Source: JBEKYD01 sp049509915 (lineage in GTDB: Bacteria > Acidobacteriota > Terriglobia > Bryobacterales > Bryobacteraceae). Taken from it: a stretch of DNA of 32,769 bases. Under the pieces are notes generated by a model, which was given only the letters and a program-made list of their open reading frames with translations, was not told the origin of the DNA and searched no databases. The stretch's first letter is position 1. Every line of letters begins with the position of its first letter. Where the stretch lies: assembly GCA_049509915.1 (NCBI GenBank), contig JBEKZL010000089.1:1-32769 (forward strand), in the 5' to 3' direction. Both the position numbers and the translations under genes were made by a program. Shown here one piece after another: positions 22,394 through 31,051 of this stretch.

Positions 22394-23431
22394 ATGCCGA
22401 GAAGCATTCCGATTTTCAAGGATCACGACGAAACCTACCGGGCGGACACCTGCGGGCCGCTGATTCAGGCCCACGCGCGCGGTCAGGTCTCCCTGCACGC
22501 CCTGTGTCATGGGCACTATCCCGGAACTGTACTGCCAAAAGACGTCCTGCCCGGGGTGAAGAGTGTGGGTTTTTGGGATGCGCGGGAGAATCAGGATTGG
22601 GGCTTGGACTGGCACCGCAATGAGGGCGTCGAGGTCACTTTCCTCGAAAGCGGCAAGTTGGACTTCGCTGCCGACAACGAAGCCTTTCGCCTCTCGCCCG
22701 GCCAGGTGACAATGACTCGCCCCTGGCAACTGCACCGGGTGGGCAATCCGCTGGTCGGACCCAGCCGGTTGCATTGGATCATCGTGGACGTGGGCGTGCG
22801 CCGCCCCAACCAGCAGTGGCGCTGGCCGTCCTGGGTCTTGCTGAGTCCGCCCGATCTCACCGAGCTGACCAATTACCTGCGTCACAATCAGAATTCCGTA
22901 TGGAAGGCGACGGGTGGAATTCGGACCTGCTTCCAGGAGACCGCCACGGCGCTGGAACACGACCGCTATGGCAGCAGCGCCTCGCGCCTGGCCGTCCGCA
23001 TCAACGATCTGCTACTGGCGCTGCTCGATCTCTATCGCGAGAACAAGGTTCGCCCGGAACCGGAGATCTCTCCATCCGAGCGCACCGTGGAACTATTTCT
23101 GGCCGATCTCCGCAACAACGTCGAGCACCTGGCGCTGGCGTGGACGCTGGGCGGCATGGCCTCATCCTGCGGCCTCGGCATCACTCAGTTCGTCAGGCTG
23201 GTGCGCGCACTTACCAACCGGCCGCCCTGGCAATACCTTTTGCACCTCCGCCTGGACTGCGCCGCGGAAATGTTGCACCGCGAGCCGGAATCGAGCGTCA
23301 CCAACATCGCCCTCCGCTGCGGCTTTTCTTCCAGCCAGTACTTTGCCACCGCATTTCAGCGCCGCTTCTCCCGCAGCCCCACGGAGTGGAGAGGTCTCAA
23401 GCCGCCGGATGGGAACGCGACGGGTGCTTAA
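22394..23431 (+). CDS. AraC-family transcriptional regulator
   Basis: 345-residue regulator. The N-terminal 180 residues form a cupin-like sensor domain (WHRNEGVEVTFLESGKLDFAADNEAFRLSPGQVTMTRPWQLHRVG), as in sugar-responsive AraC proteins. The last 100 residues are the double helix-turn-helix: first helix pair around LALAWTLGGMASSCGLGITQFVRLVRALTNRPPWQYL, second with the family signature SSVTNIALRCGFSSSQYFATAFQRRFSRSPTEWR. No ribosome binding site is visible before ATG 22394; an extended -10 (TGCTAGAAT) lies about 50 bases upstream. It is transcribed divergently from the oxidoreductase-isomerase-ThuA unit and is its most likely regulator. The inducing ligand is unknown, probably a sugar. Confidence 0.9.
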   Translation: MPRSIPIFKDHDETYRADTCGPLIQAHARGQVSLHALCHGHYPGTVLPKDVLPGVKSVGFWDARENQDWGLDWHRNEGVEVTFLESGKLDFAADNEAFRLSPGQVTMTRPWQLHRVGNPLVGPSRLHWIIVDVGVRRPNQQWRWPSWVLLSPPDLTELTNYLRHNQNSVWKATGGIRTCFQETATALEHDRYGSSASRLAVRINDLLLALLDLYRENKVRPEPEISPSERTVELFLADLRNNVEHLALAWTLGGMASSCGLGITQFVRLVRALTNRPPWQYLLHLRLDCAAEMLHREPESSVTNIALRCGFSSSQYFATAFQRRFSRSPTEWRGLKPPDGNATGA

Positions 23432-23648
23432 CTGACGGCGTTCCCCGAGGCATTTCGGACTGAAATCGAAGTTCTCGCGTCAGGCGAGGGCGCGACCGGG
23501 GGCCCGCGCGCGGACGAGGGCGTTCGCCCCACCAAGACACGGGTCAGGTTCCGGCCGATCACCTGATTGCCTCGGCCCGCAATCCACACTCGGCTTCCTT
23601 CCCTGATGCAAAGACCCACGGTTTCGACTAGCATAATGTCCGCGCGTT

Positions 23649-25121
23649 ATGCTGGTCCGGGACTTCATAATGGACAGGCATGTCGCGTCAAACGCCATCG
23701 GCTATAATGTGCGCTTGCCGGCCAGGGAAAAACCTCTGAATGAGAGTGACGCGAGTCATCGCGGCTGGAAACCGCTCGTTTTCCTCTTCCTGATCCTATT
23801 TACAGTCTATAATTCAAACCTGCGACCGATTGCAGCCGGGGACTCCCTGCCAACATCGCTCATTCCTTTTTCCATAATCCTGGATGGTTCCATAACACTG
23901 GATCGTTTCGGACCATACCTCGATCGAACCGTGCCGTACGCCCCAAATTTAATTCACAGAGCGCGCGGCCACTGGTACAGCATCTATCCGCTTGCTGGAC
24001 CAATCTTGTCGGCGCCCTTATATTTGCCGATCGCTTTCATTCCAGGAATCCGCCGACAATCTCCCGGTGCTCTGGTAGCTATAGCACGCATCATCGAGAA
24101 AGTGACCGCCTCTATCTGGGCTGCCGGCACAGCCGCATTCCTGTTCTTGTTGTTGCGCCGGATCACATCGAGTCGTGCCGCCTGGATGCTCGCTTTGTGC
24201 TTCGCTCTTGGAACCGAGAATTGGGCTATATCGAGTCAAGCCATGTGGCCGCACACGTTTGGCGGACTTGCGATCGTGGGTTGTCTCTACTGCATAGAAC
24301 GATGGAGCGGACCCGAATTGGAACCGCGCTGGTATTGGCTGGCGGGAGGCTTCGCGGCTTGCGCGGTAGCAATCCGGCCGACCAATCTTATACTATTGCC
24401 GGCATTGGCAATATCGCTTTGGTGTGGGCATGCATGCCTGCGACGCTATGCTCAAGTGTTCACGCTTCCGGTGCTTGCAGGTACGCTGATTGCAGCCTAC
24501 AATTTTGCTTTGTTTCACGCTCTATCCGGCTGGTACCCATCCACACTCGGTGGGTCATGGCTTGACGGATTCGCGGGAATTTTGCTTAGCCCTGGGCGTG
24601 GAATGCTGATCTACACACCGATTGCGATCTTTGCTCTCGGTGCATTCGGCTCGCGTGCGCGTGAATCGCGCCAGAAACATTGCCAGACCTTCGTCGCGGC
24701 CAGCGTTATTTGTGTTATGCAGATCGCCATCATTGCAGGGTGGGTCGGGTGGGAAGGCGGCTATTGTTGGGGCCCAAGGCTGCTGACCGAGGCCTTCCCG
24801 GGCTTCACGGTCTTAATCGCTATTGGCCTGCCCGCTTTCTGGCGAAGCGCCTGGAGATTGGCGTTCGCAGGTACTGCCATTTATTGTGGCCTCATCCAGG
24901 CGCTTGGCGTGTATTGCTACCCCAAGGGTCACTGGGACCATCTACCTGTCAGTGTCATACAGAGCCGCGCGCGTCTCTGGGATTGGAAAGACAACCCGAT
25001 TGTTCGCACCGCACGCGGCGGCCCGGTGTGGGAGCCTTATGCAATCGTCGCCGCCGCAGTTGAAGGTGGATGGCCAGCAGGGGCCAAGAAACTGCATGAG
25101 CTCGGAATCCAGCCATATTAG
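23649..25121 (+). CDS. polytopic membrane protein of unknown function, possibly GT-C-like
   Basis: Up to 490 residues with about ten hydrophobic segments, e.g. PLVFLFLILFTVY, ASIWAAGTAAFLFLLL, LILLPALAISLW, VFTLPVLAGTLIAAYNFALF, VICVMQIAIIAGW and AFPGFTVLIAIGLPAFW. After the first helix comes SNLRPIAAGDSLPTSLIPFSIIL and a short loop with Asp residues, a layout seen in GT-C-type glycosyltransferases and related uncharacterised proteins; no certain catalytic motif is present. The N-terminus is uncertain: ATG 23649 has no ribosome binding site and a perfect TATAAT lies at 23703-23708, inside the 5' part. Two 60-base stretches counted by hand (23821-23940) are 55% and 53% GC, against 70% at 25681-25740 in the next gene, so it may be a transfer. 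The 217-base gap before it holds nothing I can assign. Confidence 0.7.
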   Translation: MLVRDFIMDRHVASNAIGYNVRLPAREKPLNESDASHRGWKPLVFLFLILFTVYNSNLRPIAAGDSLPTSLIPFSIILDGSITLDRFGPYLDRTVPYAPNLIHRARGHWYSIYPLAGPILSAPLYLPIAFIPGIRRQSPGALVAIARIIEKVTASIWAAGTAAFLFLLLRRITSSRAAWMLALCFALGTENWAISSQAMWPHTFGGLAIVGCLYCIERWSGPELEPRWYWLAGGFAACAVAIRPTNLILLPALAISLWCGHACLRRYAQVFTLPVLAGTLIAAYNFALFHALSGWYPSTLGGSWLDGFAGILLSPGRGMLIYTPIAIFALGAFGSRARESRQKHCQTFVAASVICVMQIAIIAGWVGWEGGYCWGPRLLTEAFPGFTVLIAIGLPAFWRSAWRLAFAGTAIYCGLIQALGVYCYPKGHWDHLPVSVIQSRARLWDWKDNPIVRTARGGPVWEPYAIVAAAVEGGWPAGAKKLHELGIQPY

Positions 25122-25147
25122 ATGGTAGGAGCCGTGGCGCTAGTGGA

Positions 25148-25176
25148 TTTACGATTGCGCCGAGGTAGGTTATAGT
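25148..25176 (+). promoter_or_regulatory. candidate promoter giving a near-leaderless mRNA
   Basis: TTTACG (25148-25153, four of six) and TATAGT (25171-25176, five of six) with a 17-base spacer. Transcription would start about 25183, within two bases of ATG 25185. No Shine-Dalgarno sequence lies at proper spacing. Confidence 0.45.
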
Positions 25177-25184
25177 AAGACCAC

Positions 25185-28100
25185 ATGCGGCGACTTTGGG
25201 CCTGTTTTCTTAGCATTTTTAATACTTTACCGCTGCTGGCGGCGACCTTCGGCACGGTCACTCCGCACACGGCGGCGCTGGGTGATCTGGTCCTGGATGA
25301 AACCCGATCCCGGCTCTACGTGCTGAATAGCACGGCATCGCCTCCGCTTGTCGAGATATACACGACTACGACCAATCCAGCCAGCCCGGCTTTGGGCGCG
25401 CCGAGAATCGCTGTTGATGCCGAGCCGCTGGCGATTGCCATGTCGCCGGACGCGAAATACCTGTACGTGGCGTGCTACGGGGCATCGGCGGTGGACGTGA
25501 TCGATCTGACGAAAATGAGCAACGTCAATACCATCTCGCTCGGTTCAAATCCCGAAGCGGTGGCGGTGGGCTACGACGACAAGGTGCTGATCTCGACCAT
25601 CGGCGGGACGGGCAAAGCGGTGCTGGCGATTTACGATCCGAACGCCGCACCCAACACCAATCCGCTGACGGCGGTACCGGTGGCCCCCACGGCTCCCACC
25701 ACGCCAACCTTCCCGGCGCCCAGCAACATGGAACCTCTGGCCGGGGCGGCGCGGCTGGTGGCGACACCGGACGGCAGGACCATCGTCGGAGTTCACAAGT
25801 CTTCCACCACGGTGCGGACGGTATTTGTCTACGACGTGGCGTCGGCGACGGTGCTACGTGCGCGCACGCTGACGCAAACTTCAGCTTCGAACGTGCTGGC
25901 CGTATCGGCGGACGGCTCGAAGTTCCTCTCCGGGGCGGTGCTGTTCGATACCGGAACGCTGGCGGTGCTAGGGCAGCAGAACACGACCAATTCGCCGTTC
26001 ACCTTCGTCAGCACGGCGAACTTCGTGACCCAGACCAACGAAGGCGGGGCGGTATTCTCGCCCGACGGCACCAAGCTCTACACGGCATACAACATTCTTC
26101 CCAACCTGAGCCCGGCGCCGCAGTCGAACTATTCGCAATTGCTGGTGAACGCGCCCGCCAGCCTGCTGGTGACTCTGGGATTGATGCTGCCGGAGAACCT
26201 GAGCGGCAAAATGGCGATCAGCTCCGACGGCGGGACGATCTGGGCGGTTTCGCAATCCGGCTTTATCAAGCTCCCATTGAGCACGCTGACTACGACCGCA
26301 CCGGTGGCGGTGCCGAGCTCGAACGTGGCGCTGGTGGTACACGATCAGTGCGGCGTGTACAGCGCGCAGAACAGCACCACGATCACGGTGACGAATGGCG
26401 GAGGCGGCACGCGCATGACCATTACGGCGGGGCTGCTGGCGACGGCCACCACTTCGGCCACGGTCAAGGGCAGCTCCACGAGCGACGGAGGGTCCGTGGC
26501 GGCGACCTTCAATAGCGCCAACGCCAACACGCCGGGCACGGTAGCTCCCGACCAGATCCTGATTCAATCCCAGGAAGCGGTCAACATTATTCCCAACGTA
26601 CGGGTGTACCAGAATAACCGGAACTCGGAGGCGGCGGGTAACCTGGTGCCGATCGATATCGGCGCCTCCACTACCGGCCTGACCGACCTGGTGGCCGACC
26701 CGGGGCGCCATCTTATTTATATCGCCAATCCGGGACTCAATCGCATCGAGGTGTACGATACCCTGGGCAAGCAATTGCTGACGCCGATCGCGGTGGGCCA
26801 ATTGCCGAAATCGATGGCTTTCGGCGACGACACCAACACGCTGTACGTGGCCAACAGCGGCGGCGAGACGCTATCGGTGGTCAACCTGAATACACAGACG
26901 GTGAGCGGCCTGATTTACCCGCCGCCGTTTTCGTTCGACTCGACGGCGGCCATCGTTACGCCCACGGTGGTGGCCTCCAGCCAGCAGGGGCCGCAGGTTC
27001 TGCTGGCCAATACGACGACCGCCGGGGCGGCATCCACCACGGGGACGCTGTGGTATATCTCGGGCGGCAACCTGGTGCCGCGCACGCTCAACCCGCTGAT
27101 TTTCGGCACCACCACGACGCTAACGCTGCCGGTGAGCATGGTTTCGGCCGGCGACGACAGCTCGGTATTTGTGCTGGGCGGCAGCGGCGCGGGATACCTG
27201 TACAGCGCCGCCGCGGACGATTTCGTCGAGACGCAGACCGTCATCAGTTCCCTGCTGGGTTATTTCGGCGCGGTAGCGGCCGGGCCGGCGGGGCAGTATT
27301 ACGTGGCCGGACCGAACCTGCTGAATTCTTCGTTGACGCTGATCGACAGCAGCGCAACCGGCAGCACCACTACCACGGTCACACCCGTACCGCCAGGGGG
27401 TCCCGGCTTCCCCGGCGGACCCACCGGGCCGACATCGAGCTCCACTTCGCGGCCGGTGGCGGCGGTTGCGGCAGCCACGGCAACGGCCTTCCTGAGGTTC
27501 AGCATGCCGGTGCGCGCTTCGGCCACGGCGGTCGCGAGCGACGCCGGACTGATCGAGCTGGTGGATACTTCCTCGTTCACGGCGATAGGTTCGGCGAATG
27601 CCCTGGAGGGACCGCTGGCCACGGTAACCTCGACCGGGCGGGCCAACATCAGCGGCCGCACCATGGCGCTCGATTCCGCCTCGAACACGGTATACATCCT
27701 GACGGCCACCGGGCTGAGCGTAATTCCGCTGACCGGCGCGGCGCGGTCGGCAACCCCCAACGTGAACCTCGGCGGGGTGGTGAATACCGCTAATCTGCGG
27801 GTCGGGATTGCGCTCGGAGGGTTGGTTTCCATCCTCGGTCAGAACCTGGCTGCCAGCGCCACCGCCGGATCGGCTCCGCTGCCCACCATCCTGGGGGGCA
27901 GTTGCGTAACGTTGAGCAACACCCCGCTGCCGCTGGTCGCGACGGCCTCCGGACAGATCAACGCCCAGGTCCCATTCACCCTGGCGGCGGGCAGCTATAC
28001 GCTGGTGGTGCGGTCGACCGCAAACCAGGCGGCGTCTTCGCCGGTGAGCGTGACGGTGTCGAAGTACGCGCCGGCGATCTTCGTGGATTCCGGTGGGCCG

Positions 28101-28475
28101 GCGATCTACCACGTAAACGGCGGCCAGAGGGTGGACCAGGCGAATCCGGCCACGCGCGACGAGCCGCTGGTGATCTACGCCACCGGCTTAGGGGTTACAA
28201 CCGGGGGAAAGGCGACCGCCGGGAGCCCATCGCCTTCGAGCCCCCTGGCGGTGACCGCGGCGGTGGCGCTTTACTTCGGCAACCCGCTGATCACTAATAC
28301 AGCGGTAATCGTGAATTGGAGCGGTTTACAGCCGGGCACGATGGGTGTTTATCAGATCAATTGCACCATTCCCGGCAACCACTACAACGGCAACGCGCTG
28401 CCGGTGACGCTGCGCATCGGCGGTGTGAGCACGGCGACCACCGGGGCCAATGTGGCGCTGGTGTATGTCGACTGA
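25185..28475 (+). CDS. large exported beta-propeller protein with Solibacter-type C-terminal domain (TIGR03437-like)
   Basis: 1096-residue surface or periplasmic protein. A signal peptide (FLSIFNTLPLLAATFG) is followed by YVTN-type propeller blades (LYVLNSTASPPLVEIY, KYLYVACYGASAVDVIDLTKM, YIANPGLNRIEVYDTLGKQLL, NTLYVANSGGETLSVVNL) to about residue 720. A Pro/Gly collagen-like linker (PPGGPGFPGGPTGP, about 735-750) and more blades come next. From about residue 865 a domain begins GVVNTANLRVGIALGGLVSILGQNLA and ends near PVTLRIGGVSTATTGANVALVYV, which I recognise as the C-terminal domain described from Solibacter proteins. That domain resembles Ig/TIG-like folds. Ligand unknown; structural or adhesive roles are likely. 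GC is high and Thr/Ala/Ser codons abundant. Confidence 0.85.
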   Translation: MRRLWACFLSIFNTLPLLAATFGTVTPHTAALGDLVLDETRSRLYVLNSTASPPLVEIYTTTTNPASPALGAPRIAVDAEPLAIAMSPDAKYLYVACYGASAVDVIDLTKMSNVNTISLGSNPEAVAVGYDDKVLISTIGGTGKAVLAIYDPNAAPNTNPLTAVPVAPTAPTTPTFPAPSNMEPLAGAARLVATPDGRTIVGVHKSSTTVRTVFVYDVASATVLRARTLTQTSASNVLAVSADGSKFLSGAVLFDTGTLAVLGQQNTTNSPFTFVSTANFVTQTNEGGAVFSPDGTKLYTAYNILPNLSPAPQSNYSQLLVNAPASLLVTLGLMLPENLSGKMAISSDGGTIWAVSQSGFIKLPLSTLTTTAPVAVPSSNVALVVHDQCGVYSAQNSTTITVTNGGGGTRMTITAGLLATATTSATVKGSSTSDGGSVAATFNSANANTPGTVAPDQILIQSQEAVNIIPNVRVYQNNRNSEAAGNLVPIDIGASTTGLTDLVADPGRHLIYIANPGLNRIEVYDTLGKQLLTPIAVGQLPKSMAFGDDTNTLYVANSGGETLSVVNLNTQTVSGLIYPPPFSFDSTAAIVTPTVVASSQQGPQVLLANTTTAGAASTTGTLWYISGGNLVPRTLNPLIFGTTTTLTLPVSMVSAGDDSSVFVLGGSGAGYLYSAAADDFVETQTVISSLLGYFGAVAAGPAGQYYVAGPNLLNSSLTLIDSSATGSTTTTVTPVPPGGPGFPGGPTGPTSSSTSRPVAAVAAATATAFLRFSMPVRASATAVASDAGLIELVDTSSFTAIGSANALEGPLATVTSTGRANISGRTMALDSASNTVYILTATGLSVIPLTGAARSATPNVNLGGVVNTANLRVGIALGGLVSILGQNLAASATAGSAPLPTILGGSCVTLSNTPLPLVATASGQINAQVPFTLAAGSYTLVVRSTANQAASSPVSVTVSKYAPAIFVDSGGPAIYHVNGGQRVDQANPATRDEPLVIYATGLGVTTGGKATAGSPSPSSPLAVTAAVALYFGNPLITNTAVIVNWSGLQPGTMGVYQINCTIPGNHYNGNALPVTLRIGGVSTATTGANVALVYVD

Positions 28476-28604
28476 GCGCGACGGCCTCCCCCGGCCCGAC
28501 TGAGACTGTACTAGTACTTATGAGACCCACGGCGACGAACATGGCCATGGCGCCCGCCTGGCAACTTGGCTTAAATTAGTAAAGGACATCCGGGGGAGCG
28601 TAAC

Positions 28605-30950
28605 ATGCGGTGGCTTTCTATCGTTTTGATATCGGTATTGGGTCTGGCGTCCTGCAGCCGCGATCCCAACTTCGTCAAGAAACGCTACTTGGACAGGGGC
28701 AACGTCTACTTCGAGCGCGGCAAGTACAAGGAAGCCGCGATCATGTACAAGGACGCCCTGCAGAAGGACCAACGCTACGGCCCGGCCCACTACAAACTGG
28801 CCCTTACTTATTTGAAGGAAGGCCAGATGGCGGGCCTGGTTTCGGAGTTGCGCAAGGCGGTGGAACTGTTGCCGAAAAGCGATCCGGACCATTGGGACGC
28901 GGTGGTCAAGCTCTCGGAAATCTATATTGCCGAGGCCGCCAAGGACAAGATCTTCATGCAGGAGGTCCAGGTCTATATCCACGATCTGTTGGTCCGGGAC
29001 CCGAATTCCTACGATGGACACCGGCTCAGCGGCGATTACAGTTTCGCGCAGGCATTGCTCGCCTTCAGCTCGGCCAACGCCGACGAGGGCCGCAAGCTGG
29101 TAGCGCAAGCCGAAGGGGAGTATCTGAAAGCCGACGCCATCCGCCCCAAACAAAAAGAACTGCAGATGCAGATGGCTCGCGTGTTGTGGGCGGAGAATAA
29201 GCTGGCGGAAGCGGAGAAGTATTACTGGGAGGTCATCGGCGAGGACAAGACGTTCCAGATCGCCTACGAAGAGCTGACCAAGATACAGCTTTTGCAAAAC
29301 AAGGTTCCCGATGCTGAAAAGACGCTCAAGCTGGCCTATCAGAATAACCCCAAGCAATTCCGGTTTCTGACGCAACTGGCGGGGTTTTACTCGAGCTTGA
29401 ATCAGCAGGACAATATGATCGGCGTGTTGAACCAAATCAAGGCCCACGCCGCCGATTTTCCCAACGCCTACCTGGTGGTAGGCGATTTTTACTACCGCAA
29501 GCACGAGCTGGCCAAAGCGGAGAAGGAATATCGGGAAGGCATGGCCGTCGATTCCAAGCGTAAGGCGGAATACCGGAAACGAATCATCGAAGTGTTGCTG
29601 GTCGAGGGCAAGAAGATCGAAGCCGTCGAGATCAATAACCAGATTCTGAAGGATAGCCCCAACGACGATTACGCCAAGGGGTTGCAGGCTTCCATGATGC
29701 TCGACAGCGGCGAAGTCAATAAAGCCATGGAGCAGTTACAGGCGGTGGTCGGCCAGGCGCCCCAGAACCCGGTGGCGCGCTACAATCTGGCGCGCGCTCA
29801 CTTGCTGCGTGGCGAAATCGAACAGGCTCGCCAGCAGCTGGAAAAGGCCGTCGAGATCCGCCCCGATTACGTTTTGGCGCGCACCAAGCTGGCGCAGATC
29901 GAGATTGCGCGCGGCGAGTGGGACAGTGCCATGAAGTCCGCCGGACAGATTCTGGCGGTCGACCGGAACAGCCTGGTGGCGCGGCTGATTCAGGTGGGGG
30001 CGTTGATCGGCCAACAGAAGCCCGCGGAGGCGCGCGCGCTGCTCCAAAACATGCTCAAGGTTTACCCGAGCTCTCCCGACGTGCTGCTGGAGCTTGGCCA
30101 GCTCGACGTGCAGGAGAAAAAACTGCCCGAAGCGATGGATACCTTCCGCCACTCCTACCAGTTAAACCCGGGCGATACGCGCAGCCTGGTCAGCATCATC
30201 CAGGTGTATATGCTTCAGGGCAAGGCTGACGAAGCCGTGGCCATGCTGCAGGGCGAATCGGCCAAGGCGCCCACGCGCAGCGACATTAAAGTGCTGCTGG
30301 GCAGCGCCGCCGTGCAGGCCGGCAAATACGACATCGCCATTCCGGTCTTTCAGAGCGTGCTCGATTCCATGGATCCGAAGTCCAAGGCGCGCTCCAACGT
30401 GTACATGCGTCTGGGAGAAGCGTATCGCAAGAAGGGCGATTTGCAGAACGCGTTGAGCTGTGTCCAAAAGGCCCGCGAATTAACGCCCGAGAGCACCATG
30501 GTGTTGACTACCCTGGCGGTGATTCTGGATTCGGCCGGGCGCTGGACGGAGGCCAAACAGGTCTATGACACCACCCTGCGCATTCACCCCGACGATGGGC
30601 GGGCGCTCAACAACGACGCCTATCTGATGGCCGAGCACGGCGGCGACCTGGACCAGGCGCTGACCTACGCTTCCCGAGCCAAACAGTTGCTGCCGGATAA
30701 CGCCGAGGTGTCCGACACGCTGTCCTGGATCTACATCAAGAAGCAGATGAGCCAGAATGCCGTGGATATCCTGTCGGACGTAGTGCAGAAGCAGCCCAAT
30801 GCTTCCACCTACCGCTACCATCTGGCCATGGCGCTGGCGCAGAAGGGCGATAAGCCGCACGCCCTCAAAGAAGCCCAGGAAGCCTTGCGACACAGCCCCA
30901 CGGCCGAAGAGCGTCAAAAGATTCAGGATCTGATCGCCAAAGTCAGCTGA
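28605..30950 (+). CDS. TPR-repeat lipoprotein
   Basis: 781-residue protein with a lipoprotein signal (lipobox LASC, C17) and tetratricopeptide repeats along almost the whole mature chain. Examples: VYFERGKYKEAAIMYKDALQKDQRYGPAHYKLALTYL, PVARYNLARAHLLRGEIEQARQQLEKAVEIRPDYV, and DVLLELGQLDVQEKKLPEAMDTFRHSYQLNPGD. A GGGGGAG six bases before the ATG sets the start. Such proteins are scaffolds at the envelope; the arrangement recalls the large TPR lipoproteins found beside exosortase/exopolysaccharide systems, but no exosortase gene is in the window, so that link is not supported here. It follows the propeller gene by 129 bases and precedes an MFS gene by about 100. Confidence 0.87.
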   Translation: MRWLSIVLISVLGLASCSRDPNFVKKRYLDRGNVYFERGKYKEAAIMYKDALQKDQRYGPAHYKLALTYLKEGQMAGLVSELRKAVELLPKSDPDHWDAVVKLSEIYIAEAAKDKIFMQEVQVYIHDLLVRDPNSYDGHRLSGDYSFAQALLAFSSANADEGRKLVAQAEGEYLKADAIRPKQKELQMQMARVLWAENKLAEAEKYYWEVIGEDKTFQIAYEELTKIQLLQNKVPDAEKTLKLAYQNNPKQFRFLTQLAGFYSSLNQQDNMIGVLNQIKAHAADFPNAYLVVGDFYYRKHELAKAEKEYREGMAVDSKRKAEYRKRIIEVLLVEGKKIEAVEINNQILKDSPNDDYAKGLQASMMLDSGEVNKAMEQLQAVVGQAPQNPVARYNLARAHLLRGEIEQARQQLEKAVEIRPDYVLARTKLAQIEIARGEWDSAMKSAGQILAVDRNSLVARLIQVGALIGQQKPAEARALLQNMLKVYPSSPDVLLELGQLDVQEKKLPEAMDTFRHSYQLNPGDTRSLVSIIQVYMLQGKADEAVAMLQGESAKAPTRSDIKVLLGSAAVQAGKYDIAIPVFQSVLDSMDPKSKARSNVYMRLGEAYRKKGDLQNALSCVQKARELTPESTMVLTTLAVILDSAGRWTEAKQVYDTTLRIHPDDGRALNNDAYLMAEHGGDLDQALTYASRAKQLLPDNAEVSDTLSWIYIKKQMSQNAVDILSDVVQKQPNASTYRYHLAMALAQKGDKPHALKEAQEALRHSPTAEERQKIQDLIAKVS

Positions 30951-31051
30951 TCGGTTGGCGGGGCGGAGCCGACAGCGGGAGGCGAAACTCCGGTTGCAAC
31001 CTGGAGTGGATTCGCGGTACATGTGTGCTTTCCGGCTTAACCCGACCGCAT

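Noticed and set aside
23452..23466. ATTTC-GGACT-GAAAT inverted repeat after the AraC-type gene
   Set aside because: A 5-bp stem without a T-run is too weak to call a terminator.
28508..28517. Perfect palindrome GTACTAGTAC before the TPR lipoprotein gene
   Set aside because: A 10-bp palindrome far from any good promoter is compatible with chance; no support for an operator.
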